A stretch of DNA of 64,000 nt from Nioella halotolerans (GTDB lineage: Bacteria; Pseudomonadota; Alphaproteobacteria; Rhodobacterales; Rhodobacteraceae): NCBI GenBank assembly GCA_003428585.1, contig QVQC01000062.1:52804-116803 (forward strand), in the 5' to 3' direction. This document shows positions 16,923 through 25,465 of the stretch, in pieces; positions within the stretch are counted from its first letter, which is position 1; each line of letters opens with the position of its first letter. Below the pieces are notes generated by a model, which did not search any database, was not told where the DNA came from, and saw nothing but the letters and a program-made list of their open reading frames with translations. The position numbers and the translations under genes were made by a program.

Positions 16923-18433
16923 CCACGGATCGCAAACCGGCCCTGCGGCTTGAGGGCATCGTCAAGACCTTTCCCGGCGTGCGCGCGCTCGACGGGGTCA
17001 GCTTCGAGGTGTACCCGGGCGAGGTTCACGCCCTGATGGGCGAGAACGGGGCAGGCAAATCCACGCTGATGAAAGTGCTCGGCGGCATCTACCAGCCCGA
17101 GGAAGGCCGCATCTTCGTCGATGAGCAGGAAACGGTGATGACCTCGCCGCTGCAGGCCAAGGCCAAGGGCGTCATGTTCATCCACCAGGAACTGAGCCTC
17201 GCCAACGAGCTTTCGGTCGCCGAGAACATTTACCTTGGCGCGTTGCCGCGCAAAAGCTTCGGGCGTGTCGACTGGAAGATGCTTTTCGACCGCACCGACG
17301 CGATCCTTGATCGGCTGAAGGTCGGGTTCAACGCCCGCACCCTCGTCGGCGATTTGTCCATCGCCAACCAGCAGATGGTCGAGATCGCCCGCGCCCTGAC
17401 GGTGAACGCCCGCGCGGTGATCTTCGATGAGCCCACCGCCTCGCTGACAGATGCCGAGAAGGTGGTCCTGTTCGAGGTGATCGAAAGCCTTCAGGCGGAA
17501 GGGGTGGGGATCGTCTACATCTCCCACCGGATGGAAGAGATCTTCAAGATGACCGACCGGATTTCCGTCCTGCGAGACGGGTCCTATCGCGGCACGCTGA
17601 CCACGGCGGAGACGAACGAGGACGAGGTCACCAACATGATGATCGGCCGGTCGCTCGACTTGAGCCGCAACCACGCGCATGCGGAGCTTGGAGACGTCGC
17701 CCTTCAGGTCGAGGGCTTGTCGTGCCACGCCCTGTTTCAGGACGTGAGCTTCGAGGTCCGCGAGGGCGAGGTTCTGGGCTTTTACGGTCTTGTCGGCGCG
17801 GGTCGGACGGAAATCGCGGAAACGCTTTTCGGCCTGCGCACGCCCTCGGCCGGCAAGATCTTCCTCAAAGGGCAGGAGATCCGTATCCATTCCCCGATCC
17901 AGGCGATCCAGAACGGCATTTCGCTGGTCCCCGAAAGCCGCAAGGAACAGGGGCTCGTGCTGGGGATGAGCTGCCGCGACAACATCACCCTGCCGCAGGT
18001 CGATGACATGACCGCCGGGCCCTTCGTTTCCGACGGGGCCGAGATTTCCATCTTCGACCAGTATCGTGACAAGCTGGAGATCAAGACACCAAGCTGGCGC
18101 ACCGCCGTGGGCAACCTGTCGGGCGGCAACCAGCAGAAGATCGTCATCGGCAAGTGGTTGTCGATGCGGCCCGAGGTGCTGATCGTCGATGAACCGACGC
18201 GCGGCATCGACGTCGGCTCCAAGGCGGAAATCCACAACCTCTTGCGCGATCTGGCCAAGCAAGGCTACGCGGTGATCGTGATTTCGTCGGAAATGCCCGA
18301 GGTGCTTCATGTCGCCGACCGGATCGTCGCCATGTATCACGGCAAGGTGATACGCACCTTCACCGCCGAGGAAGTGACCGAGGACAGCCTGATACAGGCC
18401 ATTTCCGGCATCGAGGGCGGAAAGGCGGCCTGA
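16919..18433 (+). CDS. Ribose-type ABC transporter, double ATP-binding protein
   Basis: The 504-residue protein has two ATPase domains: Walker A GENGAGKST and AVIFDEPTASLTDAEK in the first, and FYGLVGAGRTEI, LSGGNQQK and LIVDEPTRGIDVGSK in the second. It powers import through the two permeases encoded just before. The N-terminal domain holds the only canonical P-loop, as is usual in the RbsA/XylG group. The protein is a paralogue of that at 279-1787, so the locus holds two related importers. Confidence 0.94.
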   Translation: MTTDRKPALRLEGIVKTFPGVRALDGVSFEVYPGEVHALMGENGAGKSTLMKVLGGIYQPEEGRIFVDEQETVMTSPLQAKAKGVMFIHQELSLANELSVAENIYLGALPRKSFGRVDWKMLFDRTDAILDRLKVGFNARTLVGDLSIANQQMVEIARALTVNARAVIFDEPTASLTDAEKVVLFEVIESLQAEGVGIVYISHRMEEIFKMTDRISVLRDGSYRGTLTTAETNEDEVTNMMIGRSLDLSRNHAHAELGDVALQVEGLSCHALFQDVSFEVREGEVLGFYGLVGAGRTEIAETLFGLRTPSAGKIFLKGQEIRIHSPIQAIQNGISLVPESRKEQGLVLGMSCRDNITLPQVDDMTAGPFVSDGAEISIFDQYRDKLEIKTPSWRTAVGNLSGGNQQKIVIGKWLSMRPEVLIVDEPTRGIDVGSKAEIHNLLRDLAKQGYAVIVISSEMPEVLHVADRIVAMYHGKVIRTFTAEEVTEDSLIQAISGIEGGKAA

Positions 18434-18434
18434 C

Positions 18435-19304
18435 ATGAAGATCGGGTTTGCCGGGCTTGGCAGGATGGGGGCCCGCATGGTGAAGAACCTTGCGGGTGCG
18501 GGACACGAGCTGATCCTCTGGAACCGCACGCCCCTGAAGGCGCGCGATCTTGCAACGGCCACCGGCGCCGCCAGTGTCGCTTCTCCCCGAGCGCTGGCGG
18601 ACGCCGCCGACATCGTCGTGACCATGCTGGCCGACGATGCCTCCTCCGAGGCGGTCCATTTCGGGCCGGAAGGTCTTTTCGCAGGGTCGCGCGCCACCAT
18701 CTTTGTCGAGATGGGCACGATGAGTCCCGATCACATCACGGCGCTGGCCGCCGCTGCACCGGACGGGGCGCGCGTGATCGACGCGCCGGTTTCGGGCGCG
18801 ACGCAAGCCGCCGAGGACGCGCAACTGCTGATCATGGCGGGCTGCGACGCCGAAACGTTGGCGCATGTGCAGCCGCTGTTCGACGTGATGGGCAAAGCGA
18901 CGATCTGCCTTGGCCGCCCCGGCGCGGGGGCGGTGATGAAACTGTCGGTCAACATGCTGATTCACGGCATCAACCAGACCTTCGCCGAGGCGATGACGCT
19001 GGCCGAGGCCGCTGGTATCCCGACAGAGGCGGCCTTCGAGGCGATCGAGGCCAGCGCCGCCTGCGCGCCGATGCTGAAATACCGCAAGCCGCTTTACCTC
19101 GACGAGGCGGGCCATGACGTGACCTTCACCGTGGCGCTGGCGCAGAAAGACATGCGCGTGACTGCGGAACTGGCGGGTAAACTGGGCGTGCCCCTGCCGC
19201 AATCGCAGGCGACGCTGGACATCTTGAACGAGGCATTCGGCGCGGGCTATGACGCGCGCGACATGGCCGCAATCCTAGACTACATGCGAGGGAAACAAGG
19301 ATGA
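18435..19304 (+). CDS. 3-hydroxyisobutyrate dehydrogenase-family NAD(P)-dependent beta-hydroxyacid dehydrogenase
   Basis: The 289-residue protein has the N-terminal Rossmann motif GFAGLGRMGARMVKNL, the substrate-binding VIDAPVSGATQAAE and the catalytic lysine region GAGAVMKLSVNML, all typical for 3-hydroxyisobutyrate and tartronate-semialdehyde reductases and their relatives. It should interconvert a beta-hydroxy acid and the matching semialdehyde. The ATG lies one base after the ATPase stop, and the next gene overlaps by four bases, so it belongs to the operon. The substrate is not determined. Confidence 0.9.
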   Translation: MKIGFAGLGRMGARMVKNLAGAGHELILWNRTPLKARDLATATGAASVASPRALADAADIVVTMLADDASSEAVHFGPEGLFAGSRATIFVEMGTMSPDHITALAAAAPDGARVIDAPVSGATQAAEDAQLLIMAGCDAETLAHVQPLFDVMGKATICLGRPGAGAVMKLSVNMLIHGINQTFAEAMTLAEAAGIPTEAAFEAIEASAACAPMLKYRKPLYLDEAGHDVTFTVALAQKDMRVTAELAGKLGVPLPQSQATLDILNEAFGAGYDARDMAAILDYMRGKQG

Positions 19305-20011
19305 AAGCCGCGCTATTTGCCGGGGGCTGGGAAGGCCACACTCCCACCGATTTCAGCGACTGGTGCAAGGAGCTGCTGGAGGAAGAGGGCTTTACGGTCG
19401 ATGTCTATGACACGCTGGAGCCGCTGGCCACGCCCGAGCGGCTATCGGATGTCGACCTCATCGTGCCGATCTGGTCCTCGGCCCGCTCCGGCCACCAGGA
19501 GGAATTCGGCAACATGACCAAGCCGCAGGAAGACGGGCTTTTGCAGCTGATCTCCGAAGGGCGGGGCATCGCGGGCTGGCACGGCCATATGGGCGATGCC
19601 TTCCGCGACCGGCCAACCTATCATTTCCTGATCGGCGGGCAATTCGTGGCGCACCCGCCGGGCTGGCCCGACAACCTGCAACCGCGCGAGGATTACATCG
19701 ACTACGACGTCACGATCTGCAAGCCGGATGACCCCATCGTCGAAGGTATCCGCAGCTTCCGCCTGCGGTCCGAGCAGTACTACATGCTGGTCGATCCCTC
19801 CAACGAGGTGCTGGCCACGACGACCTTCAGCGGTGAGCACCTGTGGTGGATCGAGGGCACCGTGATTCCCGTCGTGTGGAAACGCCGCTGGGACCGGGGC
19901 AGGGTCTTCTATTGCTCCATCGGGCACGAGCTGGACGACCTCAAGGTGCCGCAGGTGACGGAAATCCTGCGCCGCGGCATGATCTGGGCGGCGACCCGCC
20001 CGGAGCGGTAA
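19301..20011 (+). CDS. ThuA-like protein
   Basis: The 236-residue protein has the ThuA features AGGWEGHTP at the start, VDLIVPIW, GRGIAGWHGHMGDAF, FLIGGQFVAHPPG and a C-terminal GRVFYCSIGHELDDL. The family has a class I glutamine-amidotransferase-like fold, occurs in trehalose and related carbohydrate catabolic loci, and has a poorly defined reaction. The gene overlaps the previous one by four bases (ATGA). With the paired dehydrogenases it supports a sugar-like or keto-sugar substrate for the locus. Confidence 0.85.
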   Translation: MKAALFAGGWEGHTPTDFSDWCKELLEEEGFTVDVYDTLEPLATPERLSDVDLIVPIWSSARSGHQEEFGNMTKPQEDGLLQLISEGRGIAGWHGHMGDAFRDRPTYHFLIGGQFVAHPPGWPDNLQPREDYIDYDVTICKPDDPIVEGIRSFRLRSEQYYMLVDPSNEVLATTTFSGEHLWWIEGTVIPVVWKRRWDRGRVFYCSIGHELDDLKVPQVTEILRRGMIWAATRPER

Positions 20012-20159
20012 GGCCGCGCCACGCGCCGCCTTTGGCGCACAAGGCGTCGCACATCATCGCGTCCGGGCGCGGCGTGTCAGGGTAGACAAAGGAGAATGGC
20101 GGGCACCGTGCCTGCCTTTTCGGCGTTCCGGTGGGTCCCCTTCAAGGCGGCATCGACAG

Positions 20160-20651
20160 ATGAAGAAGACAGGTCTCGACGCGACCGATATCCGCATCCT
20201 CAGCGCGGTTCAAAGCCATGGCCAGATCAGCAAGGCGCGTCTGGCCGAAATCGTCAACCTGTCCCCCACGCCATGCTGGGAACGGCTCAACCGCTTGAAA
20301 GCGGCGGGGTTCATCACCGGCTACAGGGCCGAGATCGCGCTTGGCAAGATGTGCGATTTCACCACCGTGATCGTCACCGTTTCGCTGGCCCATCACCGCA
20401 AGGCCGTTTTCGACCGGTTCGAGGCGCATATCCGCACCCTCGACGAGATCGTCGATTGCATCGCCACCGGTGGTGGCATGGACTATGTCCTCAAGGTCGT
20501 CTGCCCGTCGCTGGCCAGCTTTCAGGAACTGCTCGACAAGCTCTTTTCGGCCGATGTCGAGGTTGATCGCTACATGACCTATATCGCGGTGCGGCAGGTG
20601 AAGGCGCAGCCGCCAAACCTTGCCAAGCTCGTCGCGCGCGAGGTCGGGTAG
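20160..20651 (+). CDS. Lrp/AsnC-family transcriptional regulator
   Basis: The 163-residue protein has the AsnC-type helix-turn-helix (LDATDIRILSAVQSHGQISK, LSPTPCWERLNRLKAAGFI) in its first 60 residues and a RAM-type ligand-binding domain after it. It is separated from the ABC operon by 148 bases and lies 163 bases before the DmdA/GcvT-like gene, which it probably controls. No strong Shine-Dalgarno is seen before ATG 20160. The effector is unknown, although Lrp proteins usually sense amino acids. Confidence 0.9.
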   Translation: MKKTGLDATDIRILSAVQSHGQISKARLAEIVNLSPTPCWERLNRLKAAGFITGYRAEIALGKMCDFTTVIVTVSLAHHRKAVFDRFEAHIRTLDEIVDCIATGGGMDYVLKVVCPSLASFQELLDKLFSADVEVDRYMTYIAVRQVKAQPPNLAKLVAREVG

Positions 20652-20775
20652 GTCCGGCGACCGCGTGGTCTGGCCTGTCGTTCAACTTTGGCCCACATGG
20701 TCCTCGGGATGCCCGTTTTTTGGACCGGACGCCGAAATTTCCGCCGATAGATTCTCCTTGGAGTGAGGAAAGTGC

Positions 20776-20792
20776 ACGGCATCGGATGCCGT
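20776..20792. promoter_or_regulatory. Inverted repeat upstream of the DmdA/GcvT-like gene
   Basis: ACGGCAT and ATGCCGT are perfect 7-base arms around CGG, 23 bases before the start codon. It could be a regulator site, for example for the adjacent Lrp-type protein, or a leader hairpin close to the ribosome-binding site. Confidence 0.4.
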
Positions 20793-20814
20793 CGGCCAGA
20801 GGAGGGTCAATGAC

Positions 20815-21957
20815 ATGATGCAATCAGAGGAATTCGGCTTCGGCACCCAGATTCGCAAATCGCCCTATTTCGATGCCACCGTGCGGTGGGGCGCGCAGGG
20901 GTTCTCGGTTTACAATCACATGTATATCCCGCGCGACTTCGGCGACCCGGAACAGAACTTCTGGAACCTCGTCAACGACGCGATCCTGTGCGACGTGGCG
21001 GTGGAACGGCAGGTGGAAATCACCGGGCCGGACGCGGCGAAATTCACCCAGATGCTGACGCCGCGCGACCTGTCGACCATGGCCGTGGGACAGTGCAAAT
21101 ACGTGCTGATCACCAATGCCGAGGGCGGCATCCTCAACGACCCGATCCTGCTGCGGCTGGCGGAAAACCATTTCTGGCTGTCGCTGGCCGACAGCGATAT
21201 CCTGCTCTGGGCGCAGGGGGTGGCGGTGCATTCGGGAATGGATGTCACGATCACCGAACCGGACGTGTCGCCGTTGCAATTGCAGGGTCCGAAATCGGGC
21301 GAGATCATGCAGGAACTGTTCGGCCCCGATATCATGGACCTGCGCTATTACTGGTTCATCGAGACGGAACTGGACGGCATACCGCTGATCGTGTCGCGCA
21401 CCGGCTGGTCCAGCGAACTGGGCTACGAAATCTACCTGCGCGACGGGTCCAAGGGCGGCACGCTGTGGGAAACGATCATGGCCGCGGGCATGCCCTATGG
21501 GCTCAAGCCCGGCCATACTTCCAGCATCCGCCGGATCGAGGGCGGGATGCTGTCCTACCACGCCGATGCCGACATTCACACCAACCCGTTCGAGCTTGGC
21601 CTCGACAGGCTGGTCAATCTCGACATGGAAGCCGAGTTCATCGGCAAGGCGGCGCTGACCCGGATCAAGGCGGAGGGCGTGCGTCGCAAGCAAGTCGGGC
21701 TGATCATCGAGGATGCGCCGCTAAAGGGGCCGAACACCAGTTTCTGGCCGGTCTACAAGGCGGGTGAGGCCATCGGCAAGGTCACCTCGGCGGTCTATTC
21801 CCCACGCCTGAAGCGCAACATCGCGCTTGCGATGGTCGCGGTCGAGTATGCCCACCTCGGGTCCGAGTTGGAGGTTGTCGCCGGGTCCGGCCCGACCACG
21901 GGGTGGATCGTGGAACGCCCCTTCTACGATCCCAGGAAGAGGATCGCGGCGGCGTGA
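20815..21957 (+). CDS. GcvT-family folate-dependent enzyme, DmdA-like
   Basis: The 380-residue protein has the GcvT fold with an N-terminal GFSVYNHMYIPRDF, CDVAVERQVEITGPDAAKF, GGILNDPILLRL, FWLSLADSDILLW and EPDVSPLQLQGPKSG. These blocks are closer, from memory, to the dimethylsulfoniopropionate demethylase DmdA than to the glycine-cleavage T protein. DmdA belongs to a wider set of GcvT-like demethylases, so DMSP as substrate is not shown. GGAGGG precedes two adjacent ATGs, 20815 and 20818. An Lrp-type regulator gene sits upstream. The protein likely transfers a methyl or one-carbon group to tetrahydrofolate. Confidence 0.8.
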   Translation: MMQSEEFGFGTQIRKSPYFDATVRWGAQGFSVYNHMYIPRDFGDPEQNFWNLVNDAILCDVAVERQVEITGPDAAKFTQMLTPRDLSTMAVGQCKYVLITNAEGGILNDPILLRLAENHFWLSLADSDILLWAQGVAVHSGMDVTITEPDVSPLQLQGPKSGEIMQELFGPDIMDLRYYWFIETELDGIPLIVSRTGWSSELGYEIYLRDGSKGGTLWETIMAAGMPYGLKPGHTSSIRRIEGGMLSYHADADIHTNPFELGLDRLVNLDMEAEFIGKAALTRIKAEGVRRKQVGLIIEDAPLKGPNTSFWPVYKAGEAIGKVTSAVYSPRLKRNIALAMVAVEYAHLGSELEVVAGSGPTTGWIVERPFYDPRKRIAAA

Positions 21958-21964
21958 GCGTGAC

Positions 21965-21984
21965 GGGCGGCCCGCGGGCCGCCC
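21965..21984. terminator. Palindromic terminator hairpin between convergent genes
   Basis: A perfect 20-base palindrome GGGCGGCC-CGCG-GGCCGCCC starts 8 bases after the DmdA/GcvT-like stop. The opposite yhaN-like gene ends 46 bases further on. It can serve both directions. Confidence 0.7.
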
Positions 21985-22030
21985 GGCCTTGCGGAGGGCG
22001 CACGCGCCGGCGTCGCGGTGCCGGCGCCGG

Positions 22031-25000
22031 TCAGAATTCATGCACCACCGGGGGCGTCTTGCAGACCGCTTGCGCGATATCGACCACGTGGCGGTGGTGG
22101 GTCAGGTAAATCGCCTGCCCGCGCCGTCCGATATCTTCCATGACTTGGCAGGCGGCACTAGTCCGGTCCTCGTCGAAGGTTTCGAACACGTCGTCGCAAA
22201 AGAACGGCAGGCAGGTGCCCTGCGCGACAAGCTGTTCATGGGCGGCGGCACGCAGCGCGAGGTAAAGCTGGAAGCGCGTGCCTTTCGACATCTCCGCCGC
22301 GCGCTTGGTGCCGCCATCCGCCCCGACGGCGAGCAGGATTTCCTCGGCCCCCTCTGGCTGGGTTGTCAGCCGCGGATAGGCGCCGTTGGTCAGCACCGCG
22401 AAGCAGCGTTCGGTCGCCGCCATCATGCCGCTGCGATGGCTGTCGCGGTAGCGTCGGATCGCGTCCGAGGCCAGCCGGTGCCCGAGCGAGAGTTCCAGAT
22501 GGCGGCGCGCAGCGTCTTCCAGTTGCAGTTCCAGCGTCGTCCTGCGCTCGGTCAGGGCTGCGATGTCCTGCCCGCCGGTGACCTGCGCGAGGGCCCCCTG
22601 CGCGGTGACGCGCGCCTCCGTCGCCCGGGTGAGGTCGGCTTCGGCCTGCGCGAGGTCGGACGCCACGGTTTCGGTTTTCGCGTCGAGGTCCGCCATCGTC
22701 ACGTCCGCAAGCGCGTCGCGCGCCGCCTGCATGTCCGCCACGCCGAGGTCTGTCAGCACGGCCCGTTCCAGTCGGGCGCGGTCGGCGCGATCGGCGATCA
22801 CCTGCCGCGCCTGCGCGGTCACGCGCCGCAAACCGTCAAGGTCGCGCGGCCGCGCGCGTTCGGGAAACAGGCTGGCCATGGCCGCAACGTCCTGTTCGAT
22901 CTGCGCAAGCCTGTCGGTCTGGGCGGTCAGGTTGTCCTTGGCGATCCTGATGGCGCTTTCGAGGGCTGCGTGCTTTTCGTGGGCCAGTCGTGCGGCCTCC
23001 GAAAGGCGGCGCAAGCTGTCGAACTGCGCGGCGGCCCCGTCTTCGGCGGGCAGCCCGTGTTCGGCGGCGAGGGCCGCCACCGCCGCGGCAAAGCGTGTCC
23101 GGTCATCCTGCATCGTGGCCACGCGTTGCGCCGCCGTGGCGCACAGTTCGTGCCGTTCGCGCAGGCTGTGCAGCGGCGCCAGCGAGGCCAGCAGGGTTTC
23201 GGGCGCGACCGCCCCCGCCAGCAGGTCCTGCACGAGGCGCTGCCACCTGTCCGCCGCCTCCGCTTCGGCGTTGGCCGCGACCTCCTGTTTGGCCTGTCGT
23301 TGAAACAGGTCCGCTTGCGCCTGTTCAAGCGCCTCTCGTGCCTTGGCGCGTTGCATGGCGCGCGCGCGGTCGGCCTCGGCGATCTCGCGGGCCATGGCAA
23401 CGGCGCTGTCAATATCCGGGCTGTCCAGCGGCAAATACGCGGCAAGCGCCTTCAACAATCGCTGTGCCCGGTCCAGAACAGGGGCATGCGCTGCCCGGGT
23501 CTCCGCCAGATGCGCCGCTGCCTGCGCCGCCTGCCCGTGCCGGTCGACCCAGTCGCGCCATTCGACCGGCAGCATCGGCGTTGGCAGGCCAAGTGTCGCG
23601 GCGGCCGCGTCGACGTCGCGTTCCAGCGCGTCGCGCGTGTCGCGTAGGGTGGCCAGCCGGGCCTCCGCCTCATCGGCCCGGGCCTTGGCCTCGCCCATGT
23701 CCTGTTCGATTCGCCGCAATTCGCCGAGATCGCGGGCATGGGCGAGGCGCGCCTCCATCGCCGCGTCGAGGGCGCGCATGGCGTCGGCAAAAGGCTGCGC
23801 GGTGCCGGGGCTCAGCGCCGCCGCATGAGCTTGCCACAGGCGGTCGCGCTGATCTTTCAGCGCCTCTGCCTCGGCATCGGGGACGAGCGCGCGCCCACCG
23901 GTCAGTGCGGCGGCCCGCGCGCGCCGAGCGGCGTGGTCGGTGGCATGCTGGGTCGCCTGCGCCTCGGTGGCGGTGATCGACTGGACAAGCGCGGCGTGGC
24001 GCTCGGCCCAGTCCCGGGCCCGGGCAAGGCTGATCGGCAGGGCGGGCAGCGCGTCGAAGGTGACATCGCCAACGGCTTGGGCGCGCAATGCCGCGCGGGC
24101 CGCCGTTCGCGCGGTATCGAGCGCCTGCTGCGCCGTGGCGTGCGCGGGCATCAGCCGGTCGATATCGTGGCGCTGCAGGATCGCGCCGATTTCCGGTGCG
24201 TCACCCCCGCCCTCGGGAAGCGCATCGCAGCCCGCCTGCGCGGCGGCCAGCCGGTCGGTCAGGGCCGCGAGCTCCTGCGCCTCGCGTGCCGTGGTGGCGC
24301 GCGCGGCGCGCAGGGTTTCGCGGGCCGTGTCCAGTTGTGCCAGATCGGCGGGAGACAGGACCAGCGTCGCCGGGTCCACGTCGCGCGGCACGCCGAGGTC
24401 GCGCGCCGCATCCGCCATCGCCTCCGTTTCCTGCCGCAGTTGGTCCTCACGGCGGGCGAGGTCCAACGCGGCGGTGCGGTCGCGCGAACGCAGATCGTCC
24501 AGCGCGTCCAGATCCTCCGACAGGGAAACCAGTTGCGGGGTCAGGATGATCGCGTCGCGCGCGCGGGTTTTTTCGCCGATTTCCGCGTCAAGGCGGTCGC
24601 GTTCGTGGCGCGCGGTGGCCGCGTCGCTTTGCAGGTCGGCGAGGCGGTCGGGGTCGAAGTCCAGCTGCGCCGGAAAATCCGCGACGGGCGTGATGCGGGC
24701 ATCGAGATCCGCGATCTCGGCCATCATCGGCAGGACGCGGCGCTGCGCGGCAAGCCCTGCCGCGCGCCGTTGCAGCGCGTCGCGCGCACCCCGTGCGTCG
24801 CGTTCGGCGTGCTGCGCATCGGCGAATGTCCGTTTCAACCCGCGCCACGCGCTCGCGCTCACGTCCCGCTCCCGGATCGTCTTGTCCATCTCGGCAAGGT
24901 CGCGCTTGAGCCCTGCCAGCCGGGTCGCCCGGGCGCGCTTCTTCCAGATCGCGTCGGCCTCCTCGCGGACATCGTCCAGAACTTGGCTGAGGTCGGCGAC

Positions 25001-25465
25001 CCCGGCGGCGGCGGAAAACAGCAGCCGCCCGATATCGCTGCGTGCCTGCACGATCTCCTCGCCGCCGCGTTCTATCGTGGTATCGTCGAGGCACAGGAGC
25101 TTGCGGTAATCCTCCTCGGCGAGCCCCGCAAGATGGGTCGACAGGGCCGCCTCGGGCAGGGCGGTGCCGGTGCCATCCAGAAGCGCGCCGTCACGTTTGG
25201 GCAGGCGGGTGAAATCGTGGCGCTGCCCGTCGATCTCCAGCGTGGCGGAGACTTGAAGATTGGCGCGCGGGTGGCGAAAGGCGTAGGCCTCGCGCAGCGG
25301 GAACCCGTAGAACAGCCGCAGCGCGGCCTCCATCGTCGTGGTCTTGCCGGCTTCGTTCGCGCCGTAGAGGATGTGGAAATCGGGACGCGCCCCGCGCGGC
25401 CCGAAATCGAACCGCCGGTCCGTGAAATGGCCGAACCGGTCCAGCCGCAACTCCGCGATCCGCAT
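22031..25465 (-). CDS. YhaN-like SMC/Rad50-type ATPase
   Basis: The 1144-residue protein opens with IAELRLDRFGHFTDRRFDFG and a Walker A GANEAGKTTTMEAALR. A very long, Ala/Arg/Glu-rich, coiled-coil-like middle follows, then the signature-like SKGTRFQLYLALR and Walker B/D-loop FFCDDVFETFDEDRT near the C-terminus. This is the layout of YhaN/SbcC-like ATPases. ATG 25465 overlaps the stop of the nuclease gene (TGATG), so the two are coupled and probably form an SbcCD-like complex for processing DNA ends. A GTG at 25468 is an alternative start. Confidence 0.85.
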   Translation of the reverse strand: MRIAELRLDRFGHFTDRRFDFGPRGARPDFHILYGANEAGKTTTMEAALRLFYGFPLREAYAFRHPRANLQVSATLEIDGQRHDFTRLPKRDGALLDGTGTALPEAALSTHLAGLAEEDYRKLLCLDDTTIERGGEEIVQARSDIGRLLFSAAAGVADLSQVLDDVREEADAIWKKRARATRLAGLKRDLAEMDKTIRERDVSASAWRGLKRTFADAQHAERDARGARDALQRRAAGLAAQRRVLPMMAEIADLDARITPVADFPAQLDFDPDRLADLQSDAATARHERDRLDAEIGEKTRARDAIILTPQLVSLSEDLDALDDLRSRDRTAALDLARREDQLRQETEAMADAARDLGVPRDVDPATLVLSPADLAQLDTARETLRAARATTAREAQELAALTDRLAAAQAGCDALPEGGGDAPEIGAILQRHDIDRLMPAHATAQQALDTARTAARAALRAQAVGDVTFDALPALPISLARARDWAERHAALVQSITATEAQATQHATDHAARRARAAALTGGRALVPDAEAEALKDQRDRLWQAHAAALSPGTAQPFADAMRALDAAMEARLAHARDLGELRRIEQDMGEAKARADEAEARLATLRDTRDALERDVDAAAATLGLPTPMLPVEWRDWVDRHGQAAQAAAHLAETRAAHAPVLDRAQRLLKALAAYLPLDSPDIDSAVAMAREIAEADRARAMQRAKAREALEQAQADLFQRQAKQEVAANAEAEAADRWQRLVQDLLAGAVAPETLLASLAPLHSLRERHELCATAAQRVATMQDDRTRFAAAVAALAAEHGLPAEDGAAAQFDSLRRLSEAARLAHEKHAALESAIRIAKDNLTAQTDRLAQIEQDVAAMASLFPERARPRDLDGLRRVTAQARQVIADRADRARLERAVLTDLGVADMQAARDALADVTMADLDAKTETVASDLAQAEADLTRATEARVTAQGALAQVTGGQDIAALTERRTTLELQLEDAARRHLELSLGHRLASDAIRRYRDSHRSGMMAATERCFAVLTNGAYPRLTTQPEGAEEILLAVGADGGTKRAAEMSKGTRFQLYLALRAAAHEQLVAQGTCLPFFCDDVFETFDEDRTSAACQVMEDIGRRGQAIYLTHHRHVVDIAQAVCKTPPVVHEF

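Noticed and set aside
20815-21957. Firm call as dmdA
   Set aside because: Likeness is by eye only, and close GcvT-like relatives with other substrates exist. The gene symbol was left empty.
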